In this document: positions 24,992 through 37,100 of the stretch, piece by piece
Layout of the letters: each line of letters starts with the position of its first letter
Position numbering within the stretch: the first letter of the stretch is position 1
From: Isoetes taiwanensis
Lineage: Eukaryota; Streptophyta; Lycopodiopsida; Isoetales; Isoetaceae
Assembly (NCBI GenBank): GCA_021234155.1
Contig: JAJEKV010000085.1
Span: 1,996,896-2,060,895, forward strand
Length of the DNA: 64,000 nt
Direction of reading: 5' to 3'
Position numbers and translations under genes: made by a program
Notes under the pieces: model-generated
Told to the model about the DNA's origin: nothing
Seen by the model: only the letters and a program-made list of their open reading frames with translations
Database searches by the model: none

Positions 24992-26990
24992 CTAAAAGAT
25001 CCCCTTAGAGGGGCTCGAGCCATTTGAGGTCTTGGGGAGTTGGTCTTTGTTGCCGCCACTCTTTGTCAATGTTGCGTCCCTGAGGTGGCCCCTGACGAAG
25101 TCGAGGCAGTGGAGTGCCACGGATCTCTTAAAGAGAATGATATGATTCGAGTGGCTGCTTAGCTTGGCGTGTTGCCCGAAGCCAGAGAGCGCTATGAGGA
25201 GCGCCACAGACTCTTCCCCTCGTGGGCTGAACTCCTTGTGGAAGACTATCATCTGCCCTTGACTGAGGACTGGGAGATAGTAGCGGAGCGCCTTACCCTT
25301 GCCTATGATCTGCGACCCTGTGCCCTTCCTTTGAGCCGCCTCGCCGTAGGCATCTAATGCCAAGAGGTCTTCATGATCCCTCCACATGGTGGTTGCACTC
25401 TCCAAGTTGATGCTGCTGGATGCCTCCCGCATGCTCCTCGATCGAACTGTTAAATTTGGAGGTTGGGCCTCTTCTGGTTTTTGTACAACCTTGCTTTGGA
25501 TTTCTTGGAACTCCTCCTCTGGAATGATTGGTTCCTGTTGATGATACATCTCCCTTATCTGCTCGTAGGCAGCTATATCTGACATTGTCTCCCCGGCGTA
25601 AGAGTGTCGCTCTGCTAGCTCCCTTGGGATTTCCTAATAGGAGTAGTCGATGAAGTCACTTTGCTGCTCCTTTACCATCAAGCCTAAGAGCTCGTCAATT
25701 CTAAGCCCTTCTTCTTGGCAGTAAGGAAGGTTGAGGATGTCATTTGCCAAGATGTACTCCTCTCCATCGATGACTATTGGCGATAGGGCTGTGATGCCGA
25801 TTGGTGGTTCATAGGCCCGCCTGATTTCATCATCATGCCTGGCTATGCGCCTCTCGATCCTTGTCGCCTCTCTGCTTTCCCAACACAGGTTTTCTTCCCC
25901 TAATGCTCGTAATCTTGCTTTCGATTTGCGGTCTTTGGTGGCCCCGATGTTATCTTGGTGGTACTTTTCATTACTCCATGTGGCTTTGCTCCCTTCGATG
26001 TGGAGGGTAGAGTCATAGACAAACCCATAGATCCTAGAACGTGATCCTGAGAGAACAACATGAAGGCACAGAAAATCAGGAAACACGCTATCATCAACCC
26101 AGAAACCAGAAGGGATCCCACTAGCCTATGGAAGAACATCAGAGAGCATCCATGCAACACACAAGCTAGGAAATCCAAAACCATAAAACCAAATGCCGGA
26201 GATGAAGAGCGTCCGGACACACATGCATCCCACGCCAACACCGCATGGCGAGGCACCAATACTAAGACAGGAGTGACCGACAGACTGGGGAGGGTTACAG
26301 ACCCACAATCCAGACCACACCCCAACACCATAGAGTCCAAGAATCCCTAAGAGACCTAAGACACCTCTCAGGGGACTAGGTGGGTGAATAGTATAATCAT
26401 TCTCGAATCCACACCGGACCCTAATGGTCCCAAAAAGATGACTCCCCAAAGGGGAGAGTGAGAAGAGGCCAGAGAGGAAGGGACCATCCCTCTCTGCTCA
26501 CATAGCCCGAACAGAGGCATCCTTCCCTATCGGGGAGGAGAGGCCTCATGGCTACCTTTGAAGACATAAATTTTGCTCCCTTCGAGTGTCGAGTGGCGCT
26601 AGGTCCAACGGCTGAATTGAGGGCTCCCCCACCTTGTTGATTGCCTTATACTGCATGAATAGGGCGAGGGCTGCATGGGCTGAGAGATATCTATGCCTAT
26701 TGTGCCTACAAGTCATGTAGTCGGGCATGTCTCTTGTCTTATCCCATAGTTGGTTCTTGCCCTTGGATCCTCCCCCTACAGCTTGGCTAATGGAATCTAG
26801 GGACACCCACTTACCTCCCCTAGATGGCAGACTAACTTCCCCTGATCATATTGGCAGATTATGTCGGTTCTGGTCAAGGTTGCATGGAGATCGAAGAGAT
26901 GGTCGAAGACATGAAAGGCCTCTTCAGCAGGGAAATCATGGATATGGTTTTGCTGACATCATACCATCTAACAAAGCTACTTGAAGCCAT
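24992..26990 (-). pseudogene. Cassette gene B of H3-LTR-1 (unknown family)
   Basis: Homologous along its length to gene B of H3-LTR-2 (48263-49567), in the same place after the H3 gene. The start is set by MASSSFVRWYDVSKTI (ATG at 26990-26988), matching MAATNLLEWYQDGKHW in the other copy. Later blocks: HRYLSAHAALALFMQY (26806-26552); GEEYILANDILNLPY, then DELLGLMVKEQQSDFIDYSY and an in-frame TAG (25800-25635); and a 197-codon stretch to 24992 with GKALRYYLPVLSQGQM. Blocks of the type H-x-G-Q-x-[FY]-L occur three times, so the protein may consist of three related modules. The middle (about 26100-26550) aligns poorly. No known domain recognised; broken by at least one stop and frame changes. 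Confidence 0.7.
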
Positions 26991-27100
26991 TGAGCGAGAT
27001 AGGTGTAGAAAATGGTTCGAAAAAGATTGATGAAAGCTTAGGAAATTGCCTAAGATGGCAAGAGTAGTTTTGGTGAAGGGAAAATGGCAAATGAGGCCCC

Positions 27101-27110
27101 TTTTTATAGA
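27101..27110 (-). promoter_or_regulatory. TATA-like box for gene B of H3-LTR-1
   Basis: The minus strand reads TCTATAAAAAGGGGCC, a textbook plant TATA box, about 115 bp upstream of the gene B ATG (26990), inside the element and far from either LTR. The intervening sequence is pyrimidine-rich with no ATG seen before the start, like a 5' UTR. Confidence 0.6.
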
Positions 27111-27959
27111 CTAGGGTTGCCTCTGGTTCTGTGCACAAGGGTTCTTGATGGAACAGACTTTTGTTCTAAGGCGATGGATGTCCAAATGAGCTACTATGAA
27201 GTGCAAATCTAAGCAAAACAAAGCAAGAAATACTACATAACAGTTTGTTGGGTCAAATTGGACCAATCCAAGCCAAAATGGGTCAACCCGGATGGGTTCG
27301 TGCGAAAACGCGTTGCCTTGCGAACGCAGGGCCAATCGGCGCGGACTCACCCGATTTGGCTGATTTGGAAGATAATTAAGCATTGTTAGGAGTTGTAAGA
27401 TGCTAACATGCCTAATTGGATCAATTCTAACCTAGCTAGCAACTTATTTCAAGCAAAATGGACATCTAGAAGTGGAATTTCAAGGCAACCGGTGAGTTAA
27501 GGCGTGAAAAGCTATCGTTCTATGAATGTAGAATGTCAATCGGACTCACTCAAGGGTCAGCCAAATTTTGCCAAATTTAGATGATTTTTGTTGAAATTAG
27601 GTTCTAAATCGGAATCCTAGGCAAATTCTAAGCAATTTACTATCTTTTAGCACAAATTTTGAATCAATTTTGCTCGAAATCGTGGTACCCGAGTGGGTTC
27701 GCTTGCACGCTTCTAGCGTTGGTACCTTGAGAACCAATCGGTGGGACTCACCGGTTTGCCATTTTGAAGCAAAGTTGATTTTTTTTTGATGCTAATAATT
27801 TATGCTACTCAACCTATTGCAAGTATTCTAAGCATTATACAAAAAATTCTACTATAATTTAACTTACTTAATTACATTTCTATGTCGTGATACTATCAAA
27901 TTACAGAAAAGAGGGAACTTATGTATATATAACAAAAAGTCAATTACACTTTTAACTAA

Positions 27960-29105
27960 TTACAAAACTTGAGGCCTTTGGGGTCTCTCCTTGCGAATTC
28001 TCCGCGCCAAATGCAGGTCCTTAGGCATGACGGTTACCCGCTTGGCATGGATAGCGCAGAGATTCCCTTCTTCAAAGAGCTGGATCAGCTCCGCTTCTGC
28101 TGCCTCCTGTAAGGCCCGGGTGGTTAGGGGTGTGACCCTATAATCCGTCCGGAATTCCTGCATAACTTCATGAAGAAGCCGTTCGAATGGCGCTTTCCTG
28201 ATTAGGAGATTAGTGCACTGTTGAAAGTGCCTAATCTCCCTAAATACCCGAGCGTGCCCCGAATTAGGTCCATGATGGACCTTCTTCGGTGGGTCTGGTC
28301 GGGGTGGAGGCGGCTTAGGCTGGTTCTTCGGCCTCCCTCCCTTAACGTACTTCTGTACGTTTTGTTTGTAGTACCAATCATTGTACCTCGTCCACCGACG
28401 GAGGTACTCTTGGTACACCTTCATGCGGCGCTTGAATTCACGATCCTGCCGGAGGGTGAATTCGCGCTCGCCCACCTTTTGCTTCTTTACTACCTTAGGT
28501 GGCTTGGGCCACTTAGGGTAGGGTGGGCGTGACGTGGGGTCCGAAGGTTCCCCAGCGTCTTGCACGGCCTCCTCCTCTTCAGTCTCCTCTTCTTCTTCCC
28601 CATCTCCTTCCTCCTGCCGTTCCTCCTCCTCCTCGCGTGGGCGAGGTTCTTCAATTGTCACGGTCCCTCGTGGCTTATCCCTCCTCGCCCTCTTTCTCCT
28701 CCTCTTTTCCTTCTCCTCTCTCTCCCTTTTCTTCCTGGTCGCTGTCTCCTCCGGCCACTCTGTCACCTTCTCCTTCCCCTTCTTCTTGCTTGGAGAAGGG
28801 GCCGACTGCTGCTGGGGCTGCTGCTGCTGCTGATCCTTCTGCTGCTCCTCCCGGTCCTCCTCCTGTCCAGACAGAGTGCCGACGTGGATGGTCTCGTCGG
28901 TCTGCTGCGTCTCTACCGAAGAAGAGCTGCTCTGGGCCTCCCCTTGGGAGGCATGGAAGGTCTCGTCAGTCGAAGTAGACGACTCCTCGTCTTGCCTCGG
29001 CCGGAGGTGCTCGGGGATTTGCTTTCTGTGTCCTCCAGCTGCTGCCGCCATCGAAGGGGTGCGCTTTGGGCCAACGTTCTTCATGGTGCATTTCGTCCTT
29101 GCCAT
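27960..29105 (-). CDS. Histone H3-fold protein with long N-terminal extension
   Basis: Intact 381-codon frame inside H3-LTR-1. Residues 1-7 read MARTKCT, like the start of H3 (MARTKQT), so the H3K4 context is kept; no ARKS (K9/K27) motif follows. Residues 35-110 are Ser/Thr/Gln/Glu-rich with a poly-Gln run (92-100), 123-144 are strongly basic ([11 protein letters not shown], a likely nuclear signal), 155-180 are acidic, 215-260 are aromatic/basic. Residues 284-381 form a full H3 fold: FREIRHFQ (alpha-N), [11 protein letters not shown] (alpha-1), FRTDYR (loop 1, normal length), [15 protein letters not shown] (alpha-2), [25 protein letters not shown] (alpha-3). By eye about two thirds of fold residues match canonical H3. 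Loop 1 has H3.1/H3.3 length, so it is not an obvious CENH3. Ordinary H3 is about 136 residues. Retained function is inferred only from the open frame. Confidence 0.93.
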   Translation of the reverse strand: MARTKCTMKNVGPKRTPSMAAAAGGHRKQIPEHLRPRQDEESSTSTDETFHASQGEAQSSSSSVETQQTDETIHVGTLSGQEEDREEQQKDQQQQQPQQQSAPSPSKKKGKEKVTEWPEETATRKKREREEKEKRRRKRARRDKPRGTVTIEEPRPREEEEERQEEGDGEEEEETEEEEAVQDAGEPSDPTSRPPYPKWPKPPKVVKKQKVGEREFTLRQDREFKRRMKVYQEYLRRWTRYNDWYYKQNVQKYVKGGRPKNQPKPPPPRPDPPKKVHHGPNSGHARVFREIRHFQQCTNLLIRKAPFERLLHEVMQEFRTDYRVTPLTTRALQEAAEAELIQLFEEGNLCAIHAKRVTVMPKDLHLARRIRKERPQRPQVL

Positions 29106-29194
29106 ATCTTACGGTTAAGGAAACTGATGACGTTAAGCTAACCAAGAGAGAGGAGGGTGCAGGCAAGGTTGGGGGGAAAATGAGGTGGCAAGAA

Positions 29195-29206
29195 GATATT
29201 TAAAAA
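29195..29206 (-). promoter_or_regulatory. TATA-like box for the H3 gene of H3-LTR-1
   Basis: The minus strand reads CCTTTTTAAATATCTTC about 90-100 bp upstream of the H3 ATG (29105). The distance matches the TATA placement of gene B in the same element and suggests the H3 gene has its own promoter. Confidence 0.5.
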
Positions 29207-29648
29207 GGAAGATGCTCTAGGGAATATTCTCCTACCATTAATAGGTCTAATAATTAGCCCCTCCTGTTAAATACTCTAATATACCTAATTATTAATATAT
29301 ACTTAATACTGTATTATACTATAATTTCAAATTTTTCCTAATGGTTTGAAGTGTTAATTATGAATTTGCGCCATTTTTCACCTAGATCTCGGATTGGCAT
29401 GATTCTTCGACCCATTTTAGGTGAAATCTGATGCTTTTCACTCCAATTTTACTAGAATGTTAATTTGACTCATTCTTTTTCCTCATCTAACAACTTATCT
29501 ATTCTTACGGACCCACTACCTAGGAGAAATTTTTTTTCCCTATTTTCGAGGTTCCATGGTGGAAATTTTTCATTTCACACCCTATTAGGCCTGTTAGACT
29601 ACTTTTTGGGATATGGCCAGTGCTAGTTCTTGGTCAACCAAGAACATT

Positions 29649-29660
29649 GCTCTGATACCA
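29649..29660 (-). promoter_or_regulatory. Primer-binding site, initiator tRNA-Met (H3-LTR-1)
   Basis: The minus strand reads TGGTATCAGAGC one base after the LTR end ...GGAGCGTCACA. This 12-mer is the standard plant retrotransposon priming site for initiator tRNA-Met and fixes the element's orientation. Confidence 0.93.
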
Positions 29661-29661
29661 T

Positions 29662-31292
29662 TGTGACGCTCCCTACTAAATATACGGCGCCCGGCCGTAC
29701 ACTCCGTAGGAAATCCCCCATTCGGTCCATCGACCGCATGGGCCCTCCGTCTATCCCGCACTTTGGAATGACCTTAGTGCGGGAAGGGGACACGAAGGTG
29801 TCTTACACACCCTTCCCCTATGGGCTCCTATCACAGCGGAAGCATAAACAATGTCAGAACTAGCAATACAACACATCAATGCTACCTCCCATCCACATAT
29901 TCATAACTACAAAGAAGATAAGCATATGCCATAAAACATGAGAGCTCCTACCCATGGCTCCGACTCATAAGGAGGATGACTGACTGGCTAGGCCTCAAGA
30001 TAGAAGCGGCGAGAGTCATAACAATGGCGGGGCTGGCTATAGACATTGGCTAGGGTTGACCACTCCATCCGCCCCTCCATGCATACTTTGCGAGGAATGA
30101 GCTAGATCGGGGCTCATGGCATGACTCTAGCCTTCCGGATCTGCCCGCAATCCCATGGTATCACCCATCCGGGACTACTCCAAGTTGCATCTCCCGGTCC
30201 GTCGGGCGGAAGGGTTGCATCTCCCCTTCCCGAGGTCTAGAGGTTCCGCGAGGCTAGAGAATCGTGGCGATACCGCGATTCGTGCGACTTAACCCCCAAA
30301 ATAGGAGCCAAGCTGGTACTTGCAACTCACGAGAGGCGGAGCGACACCATTGCCCGAGGAGATGTGGGACCCATGCCCGCCCCACCGCAGTGACCACCAT
30401 AGGCCCTAGCCGCTATGGGATCCCCGGTAGCCTTCTCGGCGGGGATCCTCCCTCGTGTGCCTCTAGCCCGTTGTGTAGTCTTTGAGTCACATCATAGCCC
30501 CCCTCGGCCCGGTGGGCTCTTATGCCTGAGCATATAATAGGAACTAAGGGATCTAACTAGGAGCATACTACATAATGGCTACTAGGTCTCTACCCCCCTT
30601 CCCAATACAAGAGGAGCAAACATGATCAACCAACATCACATAACATCCATCATGATAATCATCATAAGACCATCTTAACCTAATCATACATATCTAACTA
30701 CGGTTAGGGTTCCTTGATTAGGGTTCAAGATGTTCAATAAGGGTTCTAGGATAGATCTACTATAGATACGAAATATTAACCCATCTGGAGTGCTAACTTC
30801 CAGATGAACTACTAAGAGCACTACTCTACATACCTGCTCCAGAAGCACTCCCTCCCAATCCTGGCGTCTCCATGGTCTTCGAAGAAGACGAAGCTGCACT
30901 TGCTCCAAGATCGAATCCACACTCAGGGGCTGCTTTGCACTAGTCTATGCCACAACAAGCGGTGCTTTCGAAGCGGAGTTTGAAGTGCGTGGATGAGTCT
31001 CAAGGTGCTAGGGTCAGGAAAAAGGTCTAGGGTTAGGGTTTAGGCTAATATAAGTTAGGGTCCACATGGGATGCCACTTGGCACCAATGAGGTGGGGTCG
31101 TGTGGCGGTTGCCCAATAGGATAAGGCCATGTGGAAATGGGCCTTATCCTAATGTTATCTAAGTTAAGCATTTAACTTAGATGTGCACCCATTGCCACTT
31201 TCTAAGGTATGCAAGGCTACAAGGGTAGACTTGTATAGTGATGGGTCCAGGAATATACGTATTTATGGCATATATTCCCCTGGAACGTCACA
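29662..31292 (-). repeat. 5' LTR of H3-LTR-1 (1631 bp)
   Basis: On the plus strand it runs TGTGACGCTCC (29662) to GGAACGTCACA (31292), an 11-bp inverted terminal repeat with one mismatch. Its central part is recognisably the reverse complement of the H3-LTR-2 LTRs (for example the CTAGGGTTG..CCACTCCATCCGCC block), so the two elements are one family. The minus strand has GTATATTTAG about 20 bp from the inner end, where the other LTRs have GTATTTATACG. Confidence 0.93.
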
Positions 31293-31297
31293 TCCAT

Positions 31298-31650
31298 TGT
31301 GTACATGCATTTAATCCTGAATCTCCATTGCAGTTGCACACGAGGGAACTTTCATGCTTCTGCAGCTATTGCTTGGATGACATGTGGGACAGTTGTGTGA
31401 ACAAGCACTATGTTGATGATTGAAAACTTCAAGTTATTGTACCATCCTCCAATGTGCATGCTGACATCCCGTAAATCCAGCAGGTCCTTGTTCTCCTCCA
31501 ATCCCACGATGTTAGCAGAGGCACTTAGAGTTGGTGATAATTTTGTTGTCGTTGCTCCGAAAGGGAATGATGAGGGTGCTGAATTCTGGATTGTGATGTG
31601 CACAAAACTAAAATGGATAGTGGAGAACAGTGATGACTTTATCATCCTCT
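31298..31650 (+). pseudogene. Transposon-type gene, 3' half, right of H3-LTR-1
   Basis: After removal of H3-LTR-1 and one TCCAT, the frame from the left half (AKKFWTLRRI) runs straight into HCVHAFNPESPLQLHTREL here. It continues with a Cys/Trp module, SCFCSYCLDDMWDSCVNKHY and VDDW, that looks like a small zinc-binding domain, then VGDNFVVVAPKGNDEG and FWIVMCTK after a frame change. The frame agreement shows the element landed inside coding sequence. Zinc binding is inferred from Cys spacing only. Confidence 0.6.
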
Positions 31651-32644
31651 AGCTGCTTCTAGATTATAGAAATGGTGGCGATTGTTTCCTATTTTTCCAA
31701 CATTTTTATAGAAACGAATTTAGTAGAATTGGATGTTTTACCATAAAATTGAGGTTTTTACTATAAAATGTCCATAAATGTGGCGAATTTACTATAACTG
31801 GGGTGCAATATTATCAAATTTTGACGATTTTATGAAGTTCGTTAGCGTACGCATCCTAATAAACCATCGAATCCAGATTTTAAAAAATAGTAAAATATAG
31901 CAACTTTACGAAGTTTCACACCTTAAAGTCATCACTGGTGGAGAAGGACTTCCAACTCAATAGTGTTATAGAAGGTATGTATTACAAGAAGGGCACAAGA
32001 TAAACCGTCAGCTATGATCTTTGCAGTAAAGACGCCTTAGGCATAGTATTCACAACCACGGTCATTACTGTCCGGACTTCACATGCCACCAATTAAACGT
32101 CAAAACATGACCGTATATAGGCTGGATCCTTTAGACGAGGAGAAAATTTTACAGAATTTACCCGAAGTTCTTTCTGATGAGGATGAAATGTAAAACTATT
32201 CTGTAATTTTCAAAACTCATCTGAAGTTTTGTGCTTCAGCTGTGAAAATGAGTTTGTCTTGATTTCTTTTGAAGATTTGAATTCTTTTGAACACTTGATG
32301 CCTTATTTTTTGAAGATTTGAATTCTTTTGAACACTTGATGCCTTATTTTGTGACAAAAAACATATAATTGAATATAAATTTTCATTCAAATGAATCGAG
32401 GTTACAGTAACAATTATGTACATAAGAATGATATCTGATTGATTTTTAAAGTCTGAGGTGACTCATGCACCTACATACTTCCCAATACATATGTTCCTCT
32501 CGGTTCCGACTTTTGTTGCTTCTAATCTTAAAATTTCAAGCATGAACACTTTAACATCAACTTCGATCCTGATGCGAAATGTCCACAACTGCGATTAACC
32601 ACACTTTGTCAATAACAGACTTTGGTTTGTCTGCTGCATTTGAG
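31651..32644. other. No recognisable gene; short tandem duplication
   Basis: AT-rich sequence without coding signals. A unit starting GAAGATTTGAATTCTTTTGA and ending GATGCCTTATTTT is duplicated in tandem at about 32269-32352. Confidence 0.5.
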
Positions 32645-35504
32645 TTAACTTACTAGATCAGGCAATAATATATTCACTCCTTTCAAGTATCCCTTCACAA
32701 ATTTGTGCATAAACGAACATACGATAGGGCCACATGAATTAGCATCGGTTTGAAGAGACGTTCTGGAAATTTTCACAACATCTGAGGTTGTAAAGCTGAA
32801 ATTATTGCGTCCAAGCAATTCCAGGAACCTGCATTCAAAGTTTGTTGTCATTGTGTGACAACAGCAAAATGCAATGAGCAAGCACTAACCTCTCAATATG
32901 TCTGCTTCTGCCATGCAAGCCCATGCTATCAAAGTGATATCTCTGGTTTATATCTCTGTGCGAGACACGCGCGGCTTACGATCAGAAAACAGGTCCAGTG
33001 ATGTCCATCACAAGCAGGCACAAACATGTACTGGCACTTATCCAGATTCACATGTTTCCTTATTGTTTTGTAACTATTTGTGTCTTTGGACAACGTCGAG
33101 CGAAAAAGAGGGTCAAAAAAATGAAAGGGATGGCTCGTTCCTTGGAGCATCAAGTAGTATTCCATGTATGCAAATATATGCATAGGATGGCACAATCCTT
33201 ATGATCACAAATCAGATGAAAGTATCACCTCGAGAAGAGGAGGATTAATTGATCATTGAACCACTGCGTATCAGCTTTCAAAATTTTGATGCGGTGGAGC
33301 TAATCACGACAGTTTTAGTTCCACTCAGCACCATTTCCAAATGTGTATGTGGCTTTAGATAGACAGGGACTGCTGAAGCTCTATCATCTCTAGTTCTAAA
33401 CACATACGAGAACATTTGCTCACAACCCATTCAAATATTTTAAATTGAAAAAGTACAACACATATCATAGAAAAAGTTTTACTTATATTGACTTTCAAAG
33501 AGTTTTACAAGCTTCATTTATGAAAATACTTGTCGAGTATTTTCATGCAGTTGCGCGACTCTTCAGAATCCCACATTTTTCACATTTGATTTTCCTTCAC
33601 ATAAACAAGCACACTTTCTGCAGCCAGAAGTCCTTCCAGCCATGGTTTGAGTTGCTCCAAAAGGAAATTGGAATCCAACCTATCAGGAACAAATCTATTT
33701 GGATATATCATGGTGTTAAATTTGGTTGGCAAAACCCTTATATCTGTTGTCATATATCAACAATGTGTTTTTCACTTGGTATTTCCGATGAATTACGGTA
33801 CACTTTGGGCCGGATCCTTAAGGAAAGTTGGCTTATTAACCACTTTTAATTTTGTGTTGGTGCGATCATCCCTATTCCAAATAAAAAGAAATCTGCCTTT
33901 TATATTCTTGCGGCAACTTTCTCACCAACAAGTTAACATTACTCTTAGCCATCTTTGGACCACAATGCAATCTCAAATTTTGAAACACCATTCTAAGAAC
34001 TCCTGTAATCCGGGCACAGAAACTGCGCCTTTTGAAGGTTCAATTTACGGAGGGTCACCTTACGGCTCGGCCCGTCACGGGGATCCTCTCTTTCAAGTCA
34101 TAAAACTTGTCCAAAACCCGGTAAAATCGAACAAGGAGAATTTCAGTTAACCTCTTGGTTTTTCTTGGTTGAGGTTGTATTAGACTTGATGAGCAGGCTG
34201 CATCTTGTTCAGGATCCCGGGTTTCTTTATCAACTTCATCACCTGCATCTGCCTGTGGCTCATGTTCAGCAGCAAAACTTTTGTCTAGTGAAGGATCCCG
34301 TGCAGAATGAGTCTCAGGGGAATTAATTTCCCCTCCTAAAATGGATGCACTGGGAATCTCTTAATTGATGGCTTGCGGTAGCATTTATCTGAATAGCGTG
34401 GTTGAAATGAGGAAGACCAAAGAAAAATACAAAAAAAAAAATCATGTATGGCATTGGTACTTACTTAACACGACTGCATTCAGTTCACTATCCAAATTTT
34501 GTTTTGGATTCTCCACGCTATCAACAGCTGGGATTGACTTTGAAGTATCAAATGGGGTGAATTCTAGGTGCATCGGGGAGGTATCTTGCGATTTCATAAG
34601 CGATCGAGGCGTAGAATAGCCCCGTTGGATGTCCTTGGTCTCAAATTTACGCAATTCTGCAAACACTAAGTCAGTAAACCTGTGACGACATCAGTAAACA
34701 TTAGTTAAGGTGTATCTATTGGTTCTTGTGGTACCACTCGAACACCAAAAGCCAAAAGCCATGTCTCAGACATAATGTGGGCACAACTGGGGCTGCAGCA
34801 GGTTCTAGAGTGTCTGTAAAACAAATCCAATATCAATAGAGTCTGCAAACGAGGTTAGAGATGATAATGTTTACCTCAAATGATGTGACAGACATGGAAT
34901 GTGATACTGGTGACTGCATTCTGCTATCACAACTGGCAACAATTTACCCTCCCATTTCAGACACCGTCCACAAAATGGACAACCTTCATCACCCTCTTCT
35001 TCTGCCTCAGGAAGCATTGGAAGTGCAGGATCTAAAGGAGTGTCATGGCCACTACGTTCAGAAAAAATCTCAAATCTTTGCATTCGAGGTTGCGGCTCCG
35101 GCCGAGTGGGCTTCACATGCCTTTAGCTCAATTTCAGTTTACGCTAGTTTCTTATTCAATTGATTCAGCCCGGGCAACCTTTGTACCATTTAGCTCTTCA
35201 TCCTCTAGTTTGCTTACAACCCGAATACCTTATGGCGCTTTGGTTGTTGTCATAATTGATGCCATCACATTGCAAAGCGACTCTAATTTCGATGCTTTAT
35301 ACTCCATCAACTCAATCTTTCTATTGATATCAGTTTTTCTATCCTCGTTTGCTTGCAATCGTTGCTTGCATCTATCAAACCTAGCTGATGTTGTAGCCAA
35401 CCATTCCTTCACAAGTCTGCCATAGTCTGCAAAATAAAACACTACATATATGTCAGCCTCCTAACATAATAAGCCACATACTGATGGAAGACCACAATCA
35501 CACA

Positions 35505-36060
35505 CCTTTCAACACAAGGTACTCTCTATACACCGCACCACACAACACAGTACACACCACACAACACGGTGCACACACCACACACCATAGGTTGCACTAT
35601 CACCACATAATAACCTACACCACACCACACACCACACAATCTGAAGATACACTACATAACACGCTGCATGCACTACACAACATAGGCTGTACTATCACCA
35701 TTACTGGCGGCACAAAACCTACACCACACACCACACAACATAGTACACACCACACGACACGCTGCACACACCACACAACATTCACCACTATTGGCGGCAT
35801 AAAAGTTACACCACACACACACCACACAACATAGTACACATCACACAACACACTTCACACACCACACAACATTCACCACTATTGGCGGCACAAAACCTAC
35901 CACACACCACACCACACAGTACATACCACACAATATGGTGCATACACCACACAACATTGACCACTATTGACAGCACAATAACCTACACCACACCACACAC
36001 CACACCATACAGTACATACCACACAACATGGTGCATATATCACACAACATAGGCTGCACT
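35505..36060 (+). repeat. CACCACA-type degenerate tandem array
   Basis: Irregular units of CACACCACACAACA mixed with CACTATTGGCGGCA and ATAGTACACACCA words repeated at intervals of about 60-120 bp, so there is a higher-order unit. Open frames here are composition artefacts. Confidence 0.9.
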
Positions 36061-36636
36061 ACCAAATGGGGTATCAATTTTACTCAGCTAAGAGAGCTCT
36101 TCAAGAATGTATGGGACTCTTAACGCCCTCAAAAATTTCCCTCTTGTATATGGCTTATTGCTAATGGCGGTTTAAGTAACTTACAATCCCTTTCCAAAAA
36201 ATATCCTAATGTTATGCGGGCCCCCTTTAGGTTTGCAATGAGATTGAAGATATGTGTCACATTTTTTCGGTTGCACTAAGTTGAATAGTTTACGGAATTG
36301 GATTCTTTGGAAAATTTGGATTTCACTATGATGGAAATTTGCTTTCCTTGATCCAAAAGCGGTGACACCTTTAAAAACAACTTGTTATTTTCATTGCCCT
36401 TTGGAATATTTGGAAGGCTAGGAATCGTGTTTTATATGGGAAGAATAGACCTTCAGTTTTCTGGATCAAAATGAACTTCCAATTTGATTTTGAAACTATT
36501 GCTACTGCTCATAAGAATAAGGTTGGAACTAATCATGACAGGAAATGGGAGCTTCATGGAGCTTACAGGGGATTTTATAATTTATTTGCTTCCAATCTAA
36601 ATATTGTAGATTCTAATGTTTTATTTTTACGATGAA
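36061..36636 (+). pseudogene. LINE-2: 3' end of a non-LTR retrotransposon ORF2
   Basis: Plus-strand frames, broken by shifts, read NEIEDMCHIFFGCTKLNSL, a zf-RVT-like Cys/His segment, then LWNIWKARNRVLYGKNRPS and a charged end. This is the usual C-terminal region of plant LINE ORF2. The RT domain upstream is missing, so this is a 5'-truncated copy placed directly after the CACCACA array. Confidence 0.65.
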
Positions 36637-37100
36637 ACTAGAATATCTTAACTTCCTGCGTGGGGATGGAGCAAGAAAATTCGATGATAGCTCGCCATTC
36701 AGCCAGCACCCGGTGGATTCAGTCATGAAGAATGATATTGCAACATCTATGGAGTCGTTTCTTATGAAAAGGGGACGCATGAGATATCTGAAGGAAAGTG
36801 AGGATCTTTGGGCATCTATCTTCTGTAGGGAAGTGGTTCAGATCCATTGCCTTTGGGCCTTCTTGGCCAATCATCACTTTCTTCTCGAAGGCGGATTAAC
36901 AAGATCTGAGAACCATGTACTACAATCACAAACTTATTGCTGATCTGTATGGCTCCTTCTTGATATTCTTGGAGGACAAGGATAAATTCGAGGCTCTTCT
37001 CAAATAATTGGGGCCCAAATCAATACCTCTTTGGATCCACGACCCTTTCAATGCCTATTTCAATGATTGCTTCTTCAATGATCACGGGATCCCCCTTCCA
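36632..37100 (+). other. Unknown 103-codon frame and continuation
   Basis: An ATG frame to 36943 (SPFSQHPVDSVMKNDIATSM) is followed in another phase by YYNHKLIADLYGSFLIFLED and LGPKSIPLWIHDPFNAYFND. Together they look like an eroded protein of at least 150 residues. Family unknown. Confidence 0.25.

Larger units (their letters stand above)
20886..31292 (-). mobile_element. H3-LTR-1: chromovirus-type LTR element carrying a histone H3 gene
   Basis: A 10.4-kb minus-strand LTR retrotransposon. The 5' LTR is 29662-31292 and a damaged 3' LTR starts at 20886, with TCCAT duplicated on both sides. The primer-binding site TGGTATCAGAGC (29660-29649) matches plant initiator tRNA-Met. Coding content in order: H3-fold gene (29105-27960), second cassette gene (26990-24992), a possible gag-linker piece, and the C-terminal end of integrase with a chromodomain (about 24420-23838). 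Protease, RT, RNase H and most of gag and integrase are gone. The chromodomain places the parent in Ty3/gypsy chromoviruses. The 970 bp between the two cassette genes is non-coding and TATA-ended. Confidence 0.92.

Noticed and set aside
27960-28256. Centromeric H3 (CENH3) identity for the element-borne H3
   Set aside because: Loop 1 has ordinary H3 length and the alpha-2/alpha-3 residues follow H3.1/H3.3 rather than CENH3. A tree would settle it.
28221-29141. Long plus-strand frames (151 and 193 codons, Leu/Ser/Pro-rich) opposite the H3 gene
   Set aside because: They are antisense shadows of the Glu/Lys/Arg-rich H3 linker; no motifs, and the minus-strand frame contains an unmistakable H3 fold.
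35484-35851. Frames of 116 and 78 codons in the CACCACA array
   Set aside because: Repeat-composition artefacts on both strands.
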